From Helicobacter ailurogastricus (GTDB lineage: Bacteria > Campylobacterota > Campylobacteria > Campylobacterales > Helicobacteraceae), in assembly GCF_001282945.1 (NCBI RefSeq), contig NZ_CDMG01000009.1, positions 79,071 to 143,070 of the forward strand: a stretch of DNA of 64,000 bases. The letters run 5' to 3'. A program made the position numbers and the translations under genes. The first letter of the stretch is position 1. Every line of letters starts with the position of its first letter. This document shows positions 11,658 through 19,825 of the stretch, one piece after another. The notes under the pieces were generated by a model. It was not told the origin of the DNA, ran no database searches, and saw nothing but the letters and a program-made list of their open reading frames with translations.

Positions 11658-12593
11658 ATGGAAGACAAAAATAGATTTAATGAGCTCGAGCAGGGCTTGA
11701 ATAAAAGGCTCAATGAAGTGGTGGAAGAGGAGCAAAAAAGTTCAGGGTTTAAAAAAATCTTACTCATTGTGGCCATCGCTCTCATCATCTTAGTGGTGGT
11801 GGTTGTGGTGTTTTACAAGAGCACAAGGGAGCCGGCCAAGAGCGCGTCTTTGCCCCCTGATAAAAACATGCAAAAAATTGGCAATGCCCGCGATTTTGAA
11901 AGCTTGACTTTAGAGCCGGCGGTGAAAAAGCCCGAGGAAGATCGCTTTGACAAAATCGTCAAAGACATCCAAAGCAAGCAAAACCAACCCCCCCTAGATA
12001 CACAGAACAACCCAGAAAACAAACAACTAAACGCTTTGCCTGTAAGCCCTTTGGATAAGACCCGCGCGCCAAAAGACATTCCCGCAGAGCCCGCCCCCAC
12101 ACCCCCTCAACACCAAGCGCGCAAAGCAGAGCACCCCATCCACCAAGAAACCCACCAAGAGGCGCACAAAGCAGAGCATAAAGAGCGCAAGCAAGCGCAT
12201 AAAGAAGCCCACGAAAAGAGCGCAAAAACCCACCAAGAGGCGCACAAAGCAGAGCATAAAGTTGCCCCCCACGCAGCGCACAAAACAGAACACCGCGAGG
12301 CCCCCAAGCCCCACACAGCACACAAAGCAGAGCACCCTGCCCCCTCTGCTAAGGCCAAACATCCGGCTAAAGCAGGTCTGCCTAAGGGCTTTTATTTGCA
12401 AGTGGGTGTGTTTAGCAAAACCCCAAATCCCAAGTTTTTAGAAGCCATTAAAGCTTATCCGCACAAGGTCCAAGACTTCCACGGGCAGAAACGCTACTTG
12501 ATCGGCCCCTTTGAGAGCCAAGAAAAAGCCAATGAAGAGTTAGAAAAAGTGAGTCAGGATGTGGCTAAACCCGTGCATGTGCAGATTAAGTAG
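11658..12593 (+). CDS. Membrane-anchored SPOR-domain protein with His-rich linker
   Basis: This 311-residue protein has a cytoplasmic N-terminal segment (1-30), one membrane helix (about 33-54), a long periplasmic linker, and a C-terminal SPOR domain (about 240-311, beginning GFYLQVGVF). SPOR domains bind septal peptidoglycan with stripped stems, so a role in division or envelope maintenance is likely. The linker from about 150 to 240 is unusual: short units such as EAHKAEHK repeat, with about 18 His in 90 residues plus many Lys, Glu and Ala. The DNA there carries a perfect 33-bp direct repeat. It occupies the position of H. pylori HP0185. Metal binding by the linker is possible but unproven. 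Confidence 0.85.
   Translation: MEDKNRFNELEQGLNKRLNEVVEEEQKSSGFKKILLIVAIALIILVVVVVVFYKSTREPAKSASLPPDKNMQKIGNARDFESLTLEPAVKKPEEDRFDKIVKDIQSKQNQPPLDTQNNPENKQLNALPVSPLDKTRAPKDIPAEPAPTPPQHQARKAEHPIHQETHQEAHKAEHKERKQAHKEAHEKSAKTHQEAHKAEHKVAPHAAHKTEHREAPKPHTAHKAEHPAPSAKAKHPAKAGLPKGFYLQVGVFSKTPNPKFLEAIKAYPHKVQDFHGQKRYLIGPFESQEKANEELEKVSQDVAKPVHVQIK
12151..12261. repeat. 33-bp perfect direct repeat pair in the His-rich linker
   Basis: Positions 12151-12183 and 12229-12261 are identical and lie 78 bp apart, a multiple of three. Slippage or recombination between them would change the linker by 26 residues without a frameshift. Confidence 0.9.
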
Positions 12594-12627
12594 CCCCCCT
12601 ATCAGCTCAAACACAGCTTGCATAGGG

Positions 12628-12633
12628 TATAGT
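12628..12633 (+). promoter_or_regulatory. Probable -10 element upstream of ridA
   Basis: TATAGT, preceded by GGG, lies about 40 nt upstream of the ridA start in the 80-bp gap after the SPOR gene. It would drive the ridA-dadA-dagA-alr operon. No good -35 box is visible. Confidence 0.4.
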
Positions 12634-12673
12634 CGCTAGTCTTTTTATTTTTTAATCTAAACAAAGGATGAGC

Positions 12674-13051
12674 ATGAACGCTGTGCATTCTGAAAAGGCC
12701 CCTAAGGCCATTGGCCCTTATTCTCAAGCGATCGCCACGCAAAACCTTGTGTTTGTGTCCGGACAATTAGGCATCAACCCTGCGACAGGTGAGTTTGCCG
12801 GTGCAGACATCAAGGCGCAGACCACGCAGGCGATGGAAAACATCAAAGCCATTTTACACGCCGCCGGCCTTGGCATGGAATCCATTGCCAAAACCACCAT
12901 TCTTTTAAAAAGTTTGGACGACTTTGCAGTGGTGAATGAGATTTACGGGAGCTACTTTAAAGAGCCCTACCCCGCGCGCGCCACTTTTCAAGTCGCAAAA
13001 CTTCCTAAAGATGGCTTGGTAGAAATCGAAGCCATCGCCCAAAAAAAATAG
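12674..13051 (+). CDS. ridA: RidA family enamine/imine deaminase
   Basis: RidA hydrolyses reactive enamine and imine intermediates released by PLP and flavin enzymes acting on amino acids. The 125-residue protein shows the family motifs [25 protein letters not shown] and, near the C-terminus, [24 protein letters not shown], including the conserved Arg. I place the start at ATG 12674, six bases after AAAGG; the ATG at 12668 touches that site and is too close. It opens the D-alanine operon, where it would detoxify the imine made by DadA. H. pylori HP0944-0941 has the same order. Confidence 0.93.
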   Translation: MNAVHSEKAPKAIGPYSQAIATQNLVFVSGQLGINPATGEFAGADIKAQTTQAMENIKAILHAAGLGMESIAKTTILLKSLDDFAVVNEIYGSYFKEPYPARATFQVAKLPKDGLVEIEAIAQKK

Positions 13052-13060
13052 GAGAGGTCT

Positions 13061-14305
13061 ATGCAAAAAGATGCCGTTGTCATCGGCGGGGGCATAGTCG
13101 GCCTTAGTTGTGCCTATTCCTTACATAAGTTGGGCCGCAAGGTTACGGTGATTGAAAAGGGAGATGGAAGCAATGGGACATCCTTTGGCAATGCCGGATT
13201 AATATCCGCCTTTAAAAAATCTCCGCTCTCATGCCCGGGTGTGGTGAGCGATACGCTAAATCTCATGTTAAAGGGCCAAGCCCCTTTAAGCATCCACTGG
13301 GGCTTAAATGCCCAGCTTTACAAGTGGCTGTGTAAGTTCGTGAGAAGTGCAAACGCCAAAGCAACCATGCGCACGATGGCGCTTTTTGAGCGTTATGGGT
13401 GGTTAAGCATCGATGTTTATCACGAAATGCTGGCCGATGGCATGGATTTTTGGTATAAGGAAGACGGACTTTTGATGATCTACACCCTGCAAAGCAACTT
13501 CGAAAAAAAGGTCAAGTTGTGCCAAGATCACTACGACCCCAAGACCTACGAAGTCTTTGATGCCAAAAAAACCCTAGAGTACATGCCCGTGGCTAAAGAG
13601 GAAAACATCGCTGGGAGTGTTCTTTTGACCGAAAATGCCCATGTAGATGCTAGGGAAGTGATGGAGCACTTGCAAACTTATTTGCAAAATGTGGGCGTGG
13701 AGTTTTATTACAATGAGGAGGTGTTGGACTTTGAATTTAGCGGAAATAAAATCAATGGCATCATCACCACCGCTAACCGCATCCAAGCCGACACGATTGT
13801 TTTATCCACCGGCGCAAACCCTCACCTCATTAAAAAAACCGACAACGACTTTTTAATGATGGGCGCAAAGGGTTATAGCATCACCTTTGAAATGGAAGAG
13901 GAGCTCAAACCCAAAACCTCTTCTCTCTTTGCCGACATCTTCTTGGCAATGACTCCTAGAAGAAACACCGTGCGCATCACCTCTAAGTTGGAGTTAAACA
14001 CCCTCGATCCGAGCATCACACCCGCGCAGATCGCCAACATGAAGAAAAACTTCACCACCTTTACCAAGCCCTTTGTGATGCGTAATCCCGTAGAGTGGAG
14101 CGGCTTTAGGCCCCTAACCCCTAATGACATCCCCTACTTAGGCTATGATAAAAAATATAAAAACCTCATCCACGCCACAGGGCTAGGCTGGTTAGGGATC
14201 ACCTTTGGCCCCGCCGTTGGCCGTGTCATCGCCAATTTAACCACCAAGGGCACAAACGAGAAAAGCGCGGATATTATGCTTTTCTCTGCCTTTTTTAGGG
14301 ATTAA
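13061..14305 (+). CDS. dadA: D-amino acid dehydrogenase
   Basis: DadA is an FAD-dependent membrane-associated enzyme that oxidises D-alanine to pyruvate and ammonia and passes electrons to quinone. The N-terminal dinucleotide fold is VIGGGIVGLSCAYSLHKLG with the following strand VTVIEKG. The C-terminal DAO motif WSGFRPLTPNDIPYLG and GLGWLGITFGPAVGR close the FAD site. The length (414 aa) is typical. It lies 9 nt after ridA and 23 nt before the alanine symporter gene. With the racemase downstream it makes an alanine catabolism unit. Confidence 0.93.
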   Translation: MQKDAVVIGGGIVGLSCAYSLHKLGRKVTVIEKGDGSNGTSFGNAGLISAFKKSPLSCPGVVSDTLNLMLKGQAPLSIHWGLNAQLYKWLCKFVRSANAKATMRTMALFERYGWLSIDVYHEMLADGMDFWYKEDGLLMIYTLQSNFEKKVKLCQDHYDPKTYEVFDAKKTLEYMPVAKEENIAGSVLLTENAHVDAREVMEHLQTYLQNVGVEFYYNEEVLDFEFSGNKINGIITTANRIQADTIVLSTGANPHLIKKTDNDFLMMGAKGYSITFEMEEELKPKTSSLFADIFLAMTPRRNTVRITSKLELNTLDPSITPAQIANMKKNFTTFTKPFVMRNPVEWSGFRPLTPNDIPYLGYDKKYKNLIHATGLGWLGITFGPAVGRVIANLTTKGTNEKSADIMLFSAFFRD

Positions 14306-14328
14306 CATGCGCAACTCAAAGGAAAGCC

Positions 14329-15690
14329 ATGGGTTATTTAAACTCTCTTTTAGACCTCATCAAGGAGTGGGTGTGGGGGTTGCCTCTGCTCATTTTGTTG
14401 GTGGGTACGGGTTTATTCTACACCGTGGTACTCAAGGGCTTACAATTTTCTAAAACTTTCCACGCCTTTAAAGTGCTTTGCACCCGCGACAAGCACTCTA
14501 AGGGCGACATTTCCCAGTTTTCTAGTTTAATGCTCTCCATCGGGGCGACTGTGGGCATTGGCAGCATCATCGGCGTGAGCGTGGCGATTGTCTCGGGCGG
14601 TCCGGGGAGCATTTTTTGGATGTGGGTGACGGGCATTGTGGGGATGGCGACTAAGTATGCCGAGGGTGTGCTCTCGCTCAAGTACCGCGAAGTGGGGCAG
14701 TTTGGCTACAAGGGTGGCCCGATGTATTACATCAAAAACGGCCTACACATGCCAAGACTTGCCTATTTCTTTGCCATTTTTACTTTGATCGCCTCTTTTG
14801 GCATCGGCAGCATGACCCAAGCCAACGCCGTGTCCTCGATCCTCTTGCACCACGCCTCCATGCCCGCCTGGCTTTCAGGGCTCATCATCTCAGGGATCAC
14901 GGGGATCATTTTAATGGGCGGGATCAAATCCATCAGCAAGTTTAGCGACTACTTCGCCCCCTTTATGGTGTTGTTGTACGTCCTCACCACCCTTTACATC
15001 GTGGCGGCCCACTTTAGCCAGGCATGCAATGCCATTAAACTCATTGTGAACAGTGCCTTTGGCCCCAAAGAGGCGATCAGCGGGACAGCGGGGGGCGTGG
15101 CGCTTTTAACGATCGTGCAAATTGGGGTGTCTAAGGGGCTCTTTTCTAACGAGGCGGGCATGGGCTCTGCGGCCATTGTGGCCGCCGCCTCTAAAAGCGC
15201 GCACCCGGTCAAACAAGCCCTCATCACCATGCTCCAGCCTCTCATCATCACCTTAGTGGTTTGCACCTCCACCGCCTTGTTGGTGCTCATGGCCCCCGTG
15301 CATGAGACTTTTCACGATGCGAGTTTGCTCACCTATGAGAGTGTGCGCTATTTCTACCCCAATGGGGGTTGGATTGTCTTTGCCTCCACGATCTTTTTTG
15401 CCTACTCGACCATGGTGGGTTGGGCCTACTATGGGGAGCGCAGCATTGAATTTACCTTTGGCGGGGATTATATTTTCTACTACCGCATTTTGTATTTGGT
15501 GGGGATTTTTGTCGGCTCTGTAACGAAGTTAGACTTTGTGTGGAATTTCTCCGACATTGCCAACGCTTTAATGGCCATCCCTAATCTCATCGCCCTTTTA
15601 TTGCTCTACAAAGTTGTTGTGGCCGAAACAAGGTCTTATTTTAACCCACCCAAAGAAGTCCGCCATGCCCAACCTACCCACGCGCGCTAG
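14329..15690 (+). CDS. dagA: Sodium:alanine/glycine symporter, AGCS family
   Basis: This 453-residue permease has about ten or eleven hydrophobic helices and the AGCS signature GGPGSIFWMWVTGIVGMATKYAE (residues about 85-107). Other family features are the GYKGGPMYYIKNGL loop and SKGLFSNEAGMGSAAIVAA. It should import D- or L-alanine or glycine with sodium. The position between dadA and alr, as in H. pylori HP0942, supports D-alanine/glycine as substrate. Its last 26 nt overlap the preferred alr start. Confidence 0.92.
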   Translation: MGYLNSLLDLIKEWVWGLPLLILLVGTGLFYTVVLKGLQFSKTFHAFKVLCTRDKHSKGDISQFSSLMLSIGATVGIGSIIGVSVAIVSGGPGSIFWMWVTGIVGMATKYAEGVLSLKYREVGQFGYKGGPMYYIKNGLHMPRLAYFFAIFTLIASFGIGSMTQANAVSSILLHHASMPAWLSGLIISGITGIILMGGIKSISKFSDYFAPFMVLLYVLTTLYIVAAHFSQACNAIKLIVNSAFGPKEAISGTAGGVALLTIVQIGVSKGLFSNEAGMGSAAIVAAASKSAHPVKQALITMLQPLIITLVVCTSTALLVLMAPVHETFHDASLLTYESVRYFYPNGGWIVFASTIFFAYSTMVGWAYYGERSIEFTFGGDYIFYYRILYLVGIFVGSVTKLDFVWNFSDIANALMAIPNLIALLLLYKVVVAETRSYFNPPKEVRHAQPTHAR

Positions 15691-16798
15691 TTTTGTAGAG
15701 GTCAGCACCGCTGCCCTCGCGCATAATTTTTCTCTCATCCAAGAAGTTTGCGAAATGCCCTTAATGGCTGTGGTGAAAGCCAATGCCTATGGAGCAGGTG
15801 CGCTCGGGGCCAGCCGCGTGTTTATTGAGCAGGGTGCCATTTACCTAGGCGTGGCCACTTTGGATGAAGCCCTAGAATTGCGCCAAGAGTTTAAAGAGAT
15901 TCCCATTTTGATCTTGGGATTTACCCCCGATCACATGGCAAGAACCTTAGTTGAGCAGCGCATCACCCAAACCATCTTTTCACACAAACAAGCCGAGCAC
16001 TTTTCAAATGTGGCTTTGTCTTTAAACCAAAAACTCAAAGTACATATCAAAGTCGATACGGGCATGAGCCGTTTAGGCTTTTTACCCACTAAAGAAAACG
16101 CCCACGAGGTCGTGAAAATTGCCAAGCTTAAGGGGCTAGAAGTGGAGGGGATTTTCACCCACCACAGCAACGCCGATGCCTTGTTTAAAAACTACGCCCT
16201 AGGGCAAGCTGGGCGTTTTATGGACTTCTTAGATGAGCTCAAAAATTTAGGACTAGAGTTTAAATACCGCCACATGGCCAACAGCGCGTGCGCTCTATCT
16301 ATGGATAATTATGGGCTGGATCTGGCCCGCGCCGGGCTTGCCCTTTATGGCCTACACCCCTCCATTTACACGCAAGATGCCTTGAATCAAAAGGGCCTAG
16401 AGTTGCAACACGCCATCACCCTGAAGGCCCAAATTGTGAGTTTAAAGACCATTGAGGCGGGACAGTTGGTGGGCTATGGAGAGGGGTATTATTGTTTAGA
16501 GCCTACAAGAGTGGGGGTTTTGCCCTTGGGCTATGGGGACGGGTGGTCTAAGATTTTAGGCAACAAGGCTTGGGGGCTTTTGCACGGGCAAAAAGTGCCC
16601 GTGATCGGGGGGGTGTGTATGGATCAATGCTTTGTGGATGTGGGGGGTGTGCCAACACAAGAGGGCGATGAGGTCATTTTGCTAGGCGATCCAAAGAGCG
16701 GGACAATGGGGGCTGGGGATGTCGCCAAAATCTTAGGCATCATCAATTACGAGGCGATCACCATGCTCACCCGCCGCCTGCCAAGGGTATATGTATAG
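15665..16798 (+). CDS. alr: Alanine racemase
   Basis: Alr interconverts L- and D-alanine with PLP; D-alanine goes to peptidoglycan or to DadA. The PLP lysine is in MAVVKANAYGAGA (about residue 37); the other catalytic landmarks are KVDTGMSRLGF, HMANSACAL and the region around VGVLPLGYGDGW and GGVCMDQCFVDVG. I choose ATG 15665 (MPNLPTRASFVEV, 377 aa); the open frame runs 17 codons further back inside dagA but that extension is unlike the family. It ends the operon; a weak AT-rich palindrome lies at 16834-16849 after the stop. Confidence 0.94.
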   Translation: MPNLPTRASFVEVSTAALAHNFSLIQEVCEMPLMAVVKANAYGAGALGASRVFIEQGAIYLGVATLDEALELRQEFKEIPILILGFTPDHMARTLVEQRITQTIFSHKQAEHFSNVALSLNQKLKVHIKVDTGMSRLGFLPTKENAHEVVKIAKLKGLEVEGIFTHHSNADALFKNYALGQAGRFMDFLDELKNLGLEFKYRHMANSACALSMDNYGLDLARAGLALYGLHPSIYTQDALNQKGLELQHAITLKAQIVSLKTIEAGQLVGYGEGYYCLEPTRVGVLPLGYGDGWSKILGNKAWGLLHGQKVPVIGGVCMDQCFVDVGGVPTQEGDEVILLGDPKSGTMGAGDVAKILGIINYEAITMLTRRLPRVYV

Positions 16799-16859
16799 GG
16801 GTTAGCAAGTCTTTATCTTTTTGTTAAATTTGGCTTTATTTTAATAAAGAATCGAACAC

Positions 16860-17372
16860 ATGGATTGCAACGGGTGCTCCTATGCCATTAAAAACGACAC
16901 ACTCTATAAACAAAACCACCTTAGACCCCAAACAAAAATATTTAAGGATGACCTAAAAACTCGAGAAAATACAAAACCCTAAGAAGCGGCTAAAAAAGAG
17001 AAGGCCAAAATTCCAGAAGTGGCAAGAAGCGAGCTTGTTGGCCATGTAAATACCCAAATACAGGCCAAAGGCGCTAGGCTGCAAGAGCTCATCAAAAACA
17101 GCCTAGAAAGCCACCTTGGCTAGCAAAGCATCGATGTCTTCACCTTGATTTGCCAAATAGGCAATATGGCATTGCTTGAAAAAGATTTAAATGCAGCCAT
17201 GCGCAACAAAGCGTGGATAGATCAAAAGGAATGCTTGCGCAGTGAGCAAGATAACCTTCCTTGCACAACACAAGAAGTCTTGGATAGAGGACTTTGGGGT
17301 GCAGAAGAGATTGAGAAGCGGACAGAACGATTGACTCAAGAGTTTTTAGGCATTGTGCGCACCCTCTCTTAA
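16860..17372 (+). pseudogene. Decayed ORF; C-terminus resembles DUF1524/GmrSD-type nuclease
   Basis: One reading frame from ATG 16860 to TAA 17370-17372 makes sense throughout but is broken by TAA at 16980-16982 and TAG at 17121-17123. The last part (IGNMALLEKDLNAAM, then a W..EEIEKRTERLTQEFLGIV pattern) resembles the end of DUF1524 domains found in GmrSD-type modification-dependent restriction proteins (pattern recalled as IGNLTLL, LN, then W, I..R...L). The middle is helical and rich in Lys and Glu. The N-terminal DUF262 domain and the HNH motif are missing. It fills the 585-bp gap between the convergent alr and permease genes. I read it as the remnant of a defence gene; recoding is much less likely. 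Confidence 0.55.
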
Positions 17373-17383
17373 GCTTTAGGGGG

Positions 17384-18430
17384 CTAACCTGCCAGCACCT
17401 TAACCAGCCCAAAGCCCCCAAAAACTAAGACCACAAACAGCACAAGGGCCAGCCCAAAAGCCCGCCCTCCTAGACTTAAAAACTTCTTTAGCTCCACTTG
17501 TAAGCCCAAAGCCCCCATCGCACACACCAAGCACACCACAGACCCAAAGCGCAAAATTTCTACCCCATGTTTTAGCGTATCGGGGGGCACAAAGCCGCCC
17601 AATAAAGGCTGCAGGTAGGAATGCACCACCACCATCCCTAAGAAAATAAAGGCAAACCAAGGCACTTGTAATTTGACCTTGTGCTTGTGCGCAGTGTTTG
17701 TACTTTTTAAATAAAAGGACACGGCTAAGAGCAGGGGGATGAGCATGATCACGCGCACCATTTTAATGGTTACGGCGACTTTCTCGGCTTCTAGTGAAAT
17801 TCCACTAGCAGCTCCGGCGACATTGGCCACCTCGTGCAAAGTCGCCCCGATATACACGCCCTCAGAAAGCGGGCTTAAGGGCACTAGCCCTAAATGATAG
17901 ACAAAGGGGTAAGCAAACATCGCCACAAGCCCAAAGACGATCACCGTGCCCACCGCCACCACGCCCTTAAAGGGAGGGGATTTAAGGACACTCTCTAAGG
18001 CCAAGACCGCCGCCGCCCCGCACACCGCGCTCCCACACGCCACGAGCATGCTTAAATCCCGATCTAGCCCCATCTTGCCCCCCAGCCACACCCCAAGCAA
18101 AAACACCCCCACGACCACGACCAAAGCGATGAATAGGGGGGTGTAGCCGTAGTGCAAAATGTCGTTGATCGTTACATTAAAGCCGTAAAGGATGATGCCT
18201 AAACGCAGAAGCTTTTTAGCGCTAAAATGCACGCCATAGTGTATCCATTGGGCGATTTTAGGGTAAATAAACGAACCTAAGAGCCCGAGCAAAACCGCCA
18301 CTAAAAGGGGCGAAATGTGGTGCGTGGTTAAAAAGGGCAGGTGGGCGATTTGCAGCGACATAAAAGCTAAACCGCTGATGACACAAAGCCCTAAGAGGGT
18401 TCCTAATGCTAGGTTTTGGTGGTGGCGCAT
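17384..18430 (-). CDS. YeiH/YadS-family (UPF0324) putative permease
   Basis: A 348-residue integral membrane protein with about ten hydrophobic helices. It matches the UPF0324/YeiH family, often labelled putative sulfate exporter: conserved stretches include LLRLGIILYGFNVTIND, the CGSAVCGAAAVLA loop, and YIGATLHEVANVAGAA. The substrate is not established. The ATG at 18430 has AAGGA five bases upstream. It is 19 nt downstream of the GT25 gene on the same strand, so the two may be cotranscribed. Confidence 0.85.
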   Translation of the reverse strand: MRHHQNLALGTLLGLCVISGLAFMSLQIAHLPFLTTHHISPLLVAVLLGLLGSFIYPKIAQWIHYGVHFSAKKLLRLGIILYGFNVTINDILHYGYTPLFIALVVVVGVFLLGVWLGGKMGLDRDLSMLVACGSAVCGAAAVLALESVLKSPPFKGVVAVGTVIVFGLVAMFAYPFVYHLGLVPLSPLSEGVYIGATLHEVANVAGAASGISLEAEKVAVTIKMVRVIMLIPLLLAVSFYLKSTNTAHKHKVKLQVPWFAFIFLGMVVVHSYLQPLLGGFVPPDTLKHGVEILRFGSVVCLVCAMGALGLQVELKKFLSLGGRAFGLALVLFVVLVFGGFGLVKVLAG

Positions 18431-18449
18431 GTGTTTCCTTATCTTGGGA

Positions 18450-19262
18450 TCACTTCCTAAATTTTTGCGCTAAACGCACATAATACGGGTGCAAGCGTCT
18501 AAAAATGCGTAAAAGCAAGGGATAGCTCACATCGCGATCCCTAGAAATATTGCCCTTTAAAGCGTTTTCAACATGCTCGCTGATGGCAAAGGGTTTAAAG
18601 ACATAGTTTTTTACCCCATGTAAATAGGTGTTCTCCATCACAAAATCTACAGGCATCACCCAGTGTTTGCTCGCCTTGATAAACGCTTTGGCAGCGGTTG
18701 GGTCGATGATGTAGCCTTGTGTTCCGCTGCCCCAAGTGGGGTGGGGGATGGTAGAAATTTTAGGGGTTTGGGTTTGTGTGGCGTGGATTTGTTCGGGGAA
18801 TAAATGCATTAAACGCACCCAGTGCAAGCTGTTTATGTGTTTTTCAATGTTCTCAAGGCTGTCAAAAAAATGGGATTCTAACAAAATGTCGTCTTCTAAA
18901 ACGCAGATGGGCTCTTGCAAGTCTAAGCAGCGTTGCCACAACAAATAGTGGCTGGCAAAACACCCCAGCTCGCCAAGGCTCATGGGCATGCCCATTTGTT
19001 TGAGGGCATAGCAACAGGCTTGCAAATAGGTTTTTAATCTTTTGCGTACAGAGGTTTTTATGCTTGGATGGATAAAAAAGGGGGAGAGGTGGGCGGACAC
19101 GAGGGGGTGCAAGCCCTCTTTAGTTCTAGAATAGATCGCCTCAAAAACCTCAACCGGGTGCTTGCCTTTGTCTAAGTCTTGGAGCAACGCCTCAATGTTG
19201 CGCTCTTTAAGCCCCCACTCTACACAAGTGGCTTTAGATAAATGGATCACAAAAATACGCAT
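18450..19262 (-). CDS. Glycosyltransferase family 25 (LPS-type)
   Basis: This 270-residue protein resembles GT25 LPS glycosyltransferases, which include Helicobacter beta-1,4-galactosyltransferases. Landmarks: N-terminal MRIFVIHLSK, the GELGCFASHYLLWQ motif (about residue 100), the acidic PICVLEDDILLE motif (about 122), and GSGTQGYIIDPTAA. The C-terminus is basic, suiting peripheral membrane attachment. I prefer ATG 19262, preceded by GGGAGAG; the frame is open seven codons further upstream. The acceptor sugar cannot be read from sequence. Confidence 0.85.
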   Translation of the reverse strand: MRIFVIHLSKATCVEWGLKERNIEALLQDLDKGKHPVEVFEAIYSRTKEGLHPLVSAHLSPFFIHPSIKTSVRKRLKTYLQACCYALKQMGMPMSLGELGCFASHYLLWQRCLDLQEPICVLEDDILLESHFFDSLENIEKHINSLHWVRLMHLFPEQIHATQTQTPKISTIPHPTWGSGTQGYIIDPTAAKAFIKASKHWVMPVDFVMENTYLHGVKNYVFKPFAISEHVENALKGNISRDRDVSYPLLLRIFRRLHPYYVRLAQKFRK

Positions 19263-19345
19263 GCTCTCTCCCACAAGGCGCATTATAAGGGATTGTGCCT
19301 CAAGCTGTGCTAAAATGGGCCTTTAGTCCTAAAATAAGGATGGTG

Positions 19346-19819
19346 ATGGCTGTAATTAAGGTCTTTTTGTGCGATTGTGATGGTACTTTAACAGATGGGG
19401 GGATGTATTATTTGGAAAGCGGGCAACAATTTAAAAAGTTCAGCGTGGCCGATGGAATCGGTTTTGAGCTCTTAAAAGAGGCGGGGATCAAAACGGGCAT
19501 TTTAACGGGCGAGGTTACACCCATAGTCGAGCACCGCGCCAAGAGGTTAAAAATGGATTATTTGTATCAGGGGTGCAGACCGCAGGGCAAGCTAGAGGCC
19601 GTAAAAGAAATTTGCGCCAAAGAGCACATCAGCCTAGAAAATGTGGCCTATGTGGGCGATGACATCAACGATTTGCCCGTGCTAGAGTGTGTGGGCTTTA
19701 AGGGCTGCGTGGCCAACGCCCACCCCCGCTTAAAAGCCTTGAGCGGGATTGTGGTTTCATCTAACAAGGGCGGGGAGGGGGGCGTGCGCGCGCTCATTGA
19801 TTTGATTTTAGGCAAGTGA
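19346..19819 (+). CDS. kdsC: HAD phosphatase, KdsC-like (KDO-8-phosphate phosphatase)
   Basis: A 157-residue C0-type HAD phosphatase. Motif I is FLCDCDGTLTDGGMYY, motif II is the Thr in KTGILTGE, and motif IV is YVGDDINDLPVLE; the C-terminus has GGEGGVRALIDLIL as in KdsC. KdsC makes KDO for lipid A-core assembly. A related sugar-9-phosphate phosphatase is an alternative. ATG 19346 is chosen for its spacing from AAGGA; ATG 19340 is possible. The neighbouring glycosyltransferase genes support a role in LPS synthesis. Confidence 0.8.
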   Translation: MAVIKVFLCDCDGTLTDGGMYYLESGQQFKKFSVADGIGFELLKEAGIKTGILTGEVTPIVEHRAKRLKMDYLYQGCRPQGKLEAVKEICAKEHISLENVAYVGDDINDLPVLECVGFKGCVANAHPRLKALSGIVVSSNKGGEGGVRALIDLILGK

Positions 19820-19825
19820 GCTAGA

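Noticed and set aside
11959-12401. Antisense ORFs in several frames opposite the His-rich linker
   Set aside because: Low-complexity Cys/Leu/Gly translations caused by the repetitive coding strand.
16834-16849. Palindrome CTTTAT-TTTA-ATAAAG after alr as a terminator
   Set aside because: Stem is all A-T except one pair and has no T tract; too weak to call.
16980-17123. TAA and TAG in the decayed ORF as recoded stops
   Set aside because: No recoding element is visible and Helicobacter does not use stop readthrough of this kind; decay is simpler.
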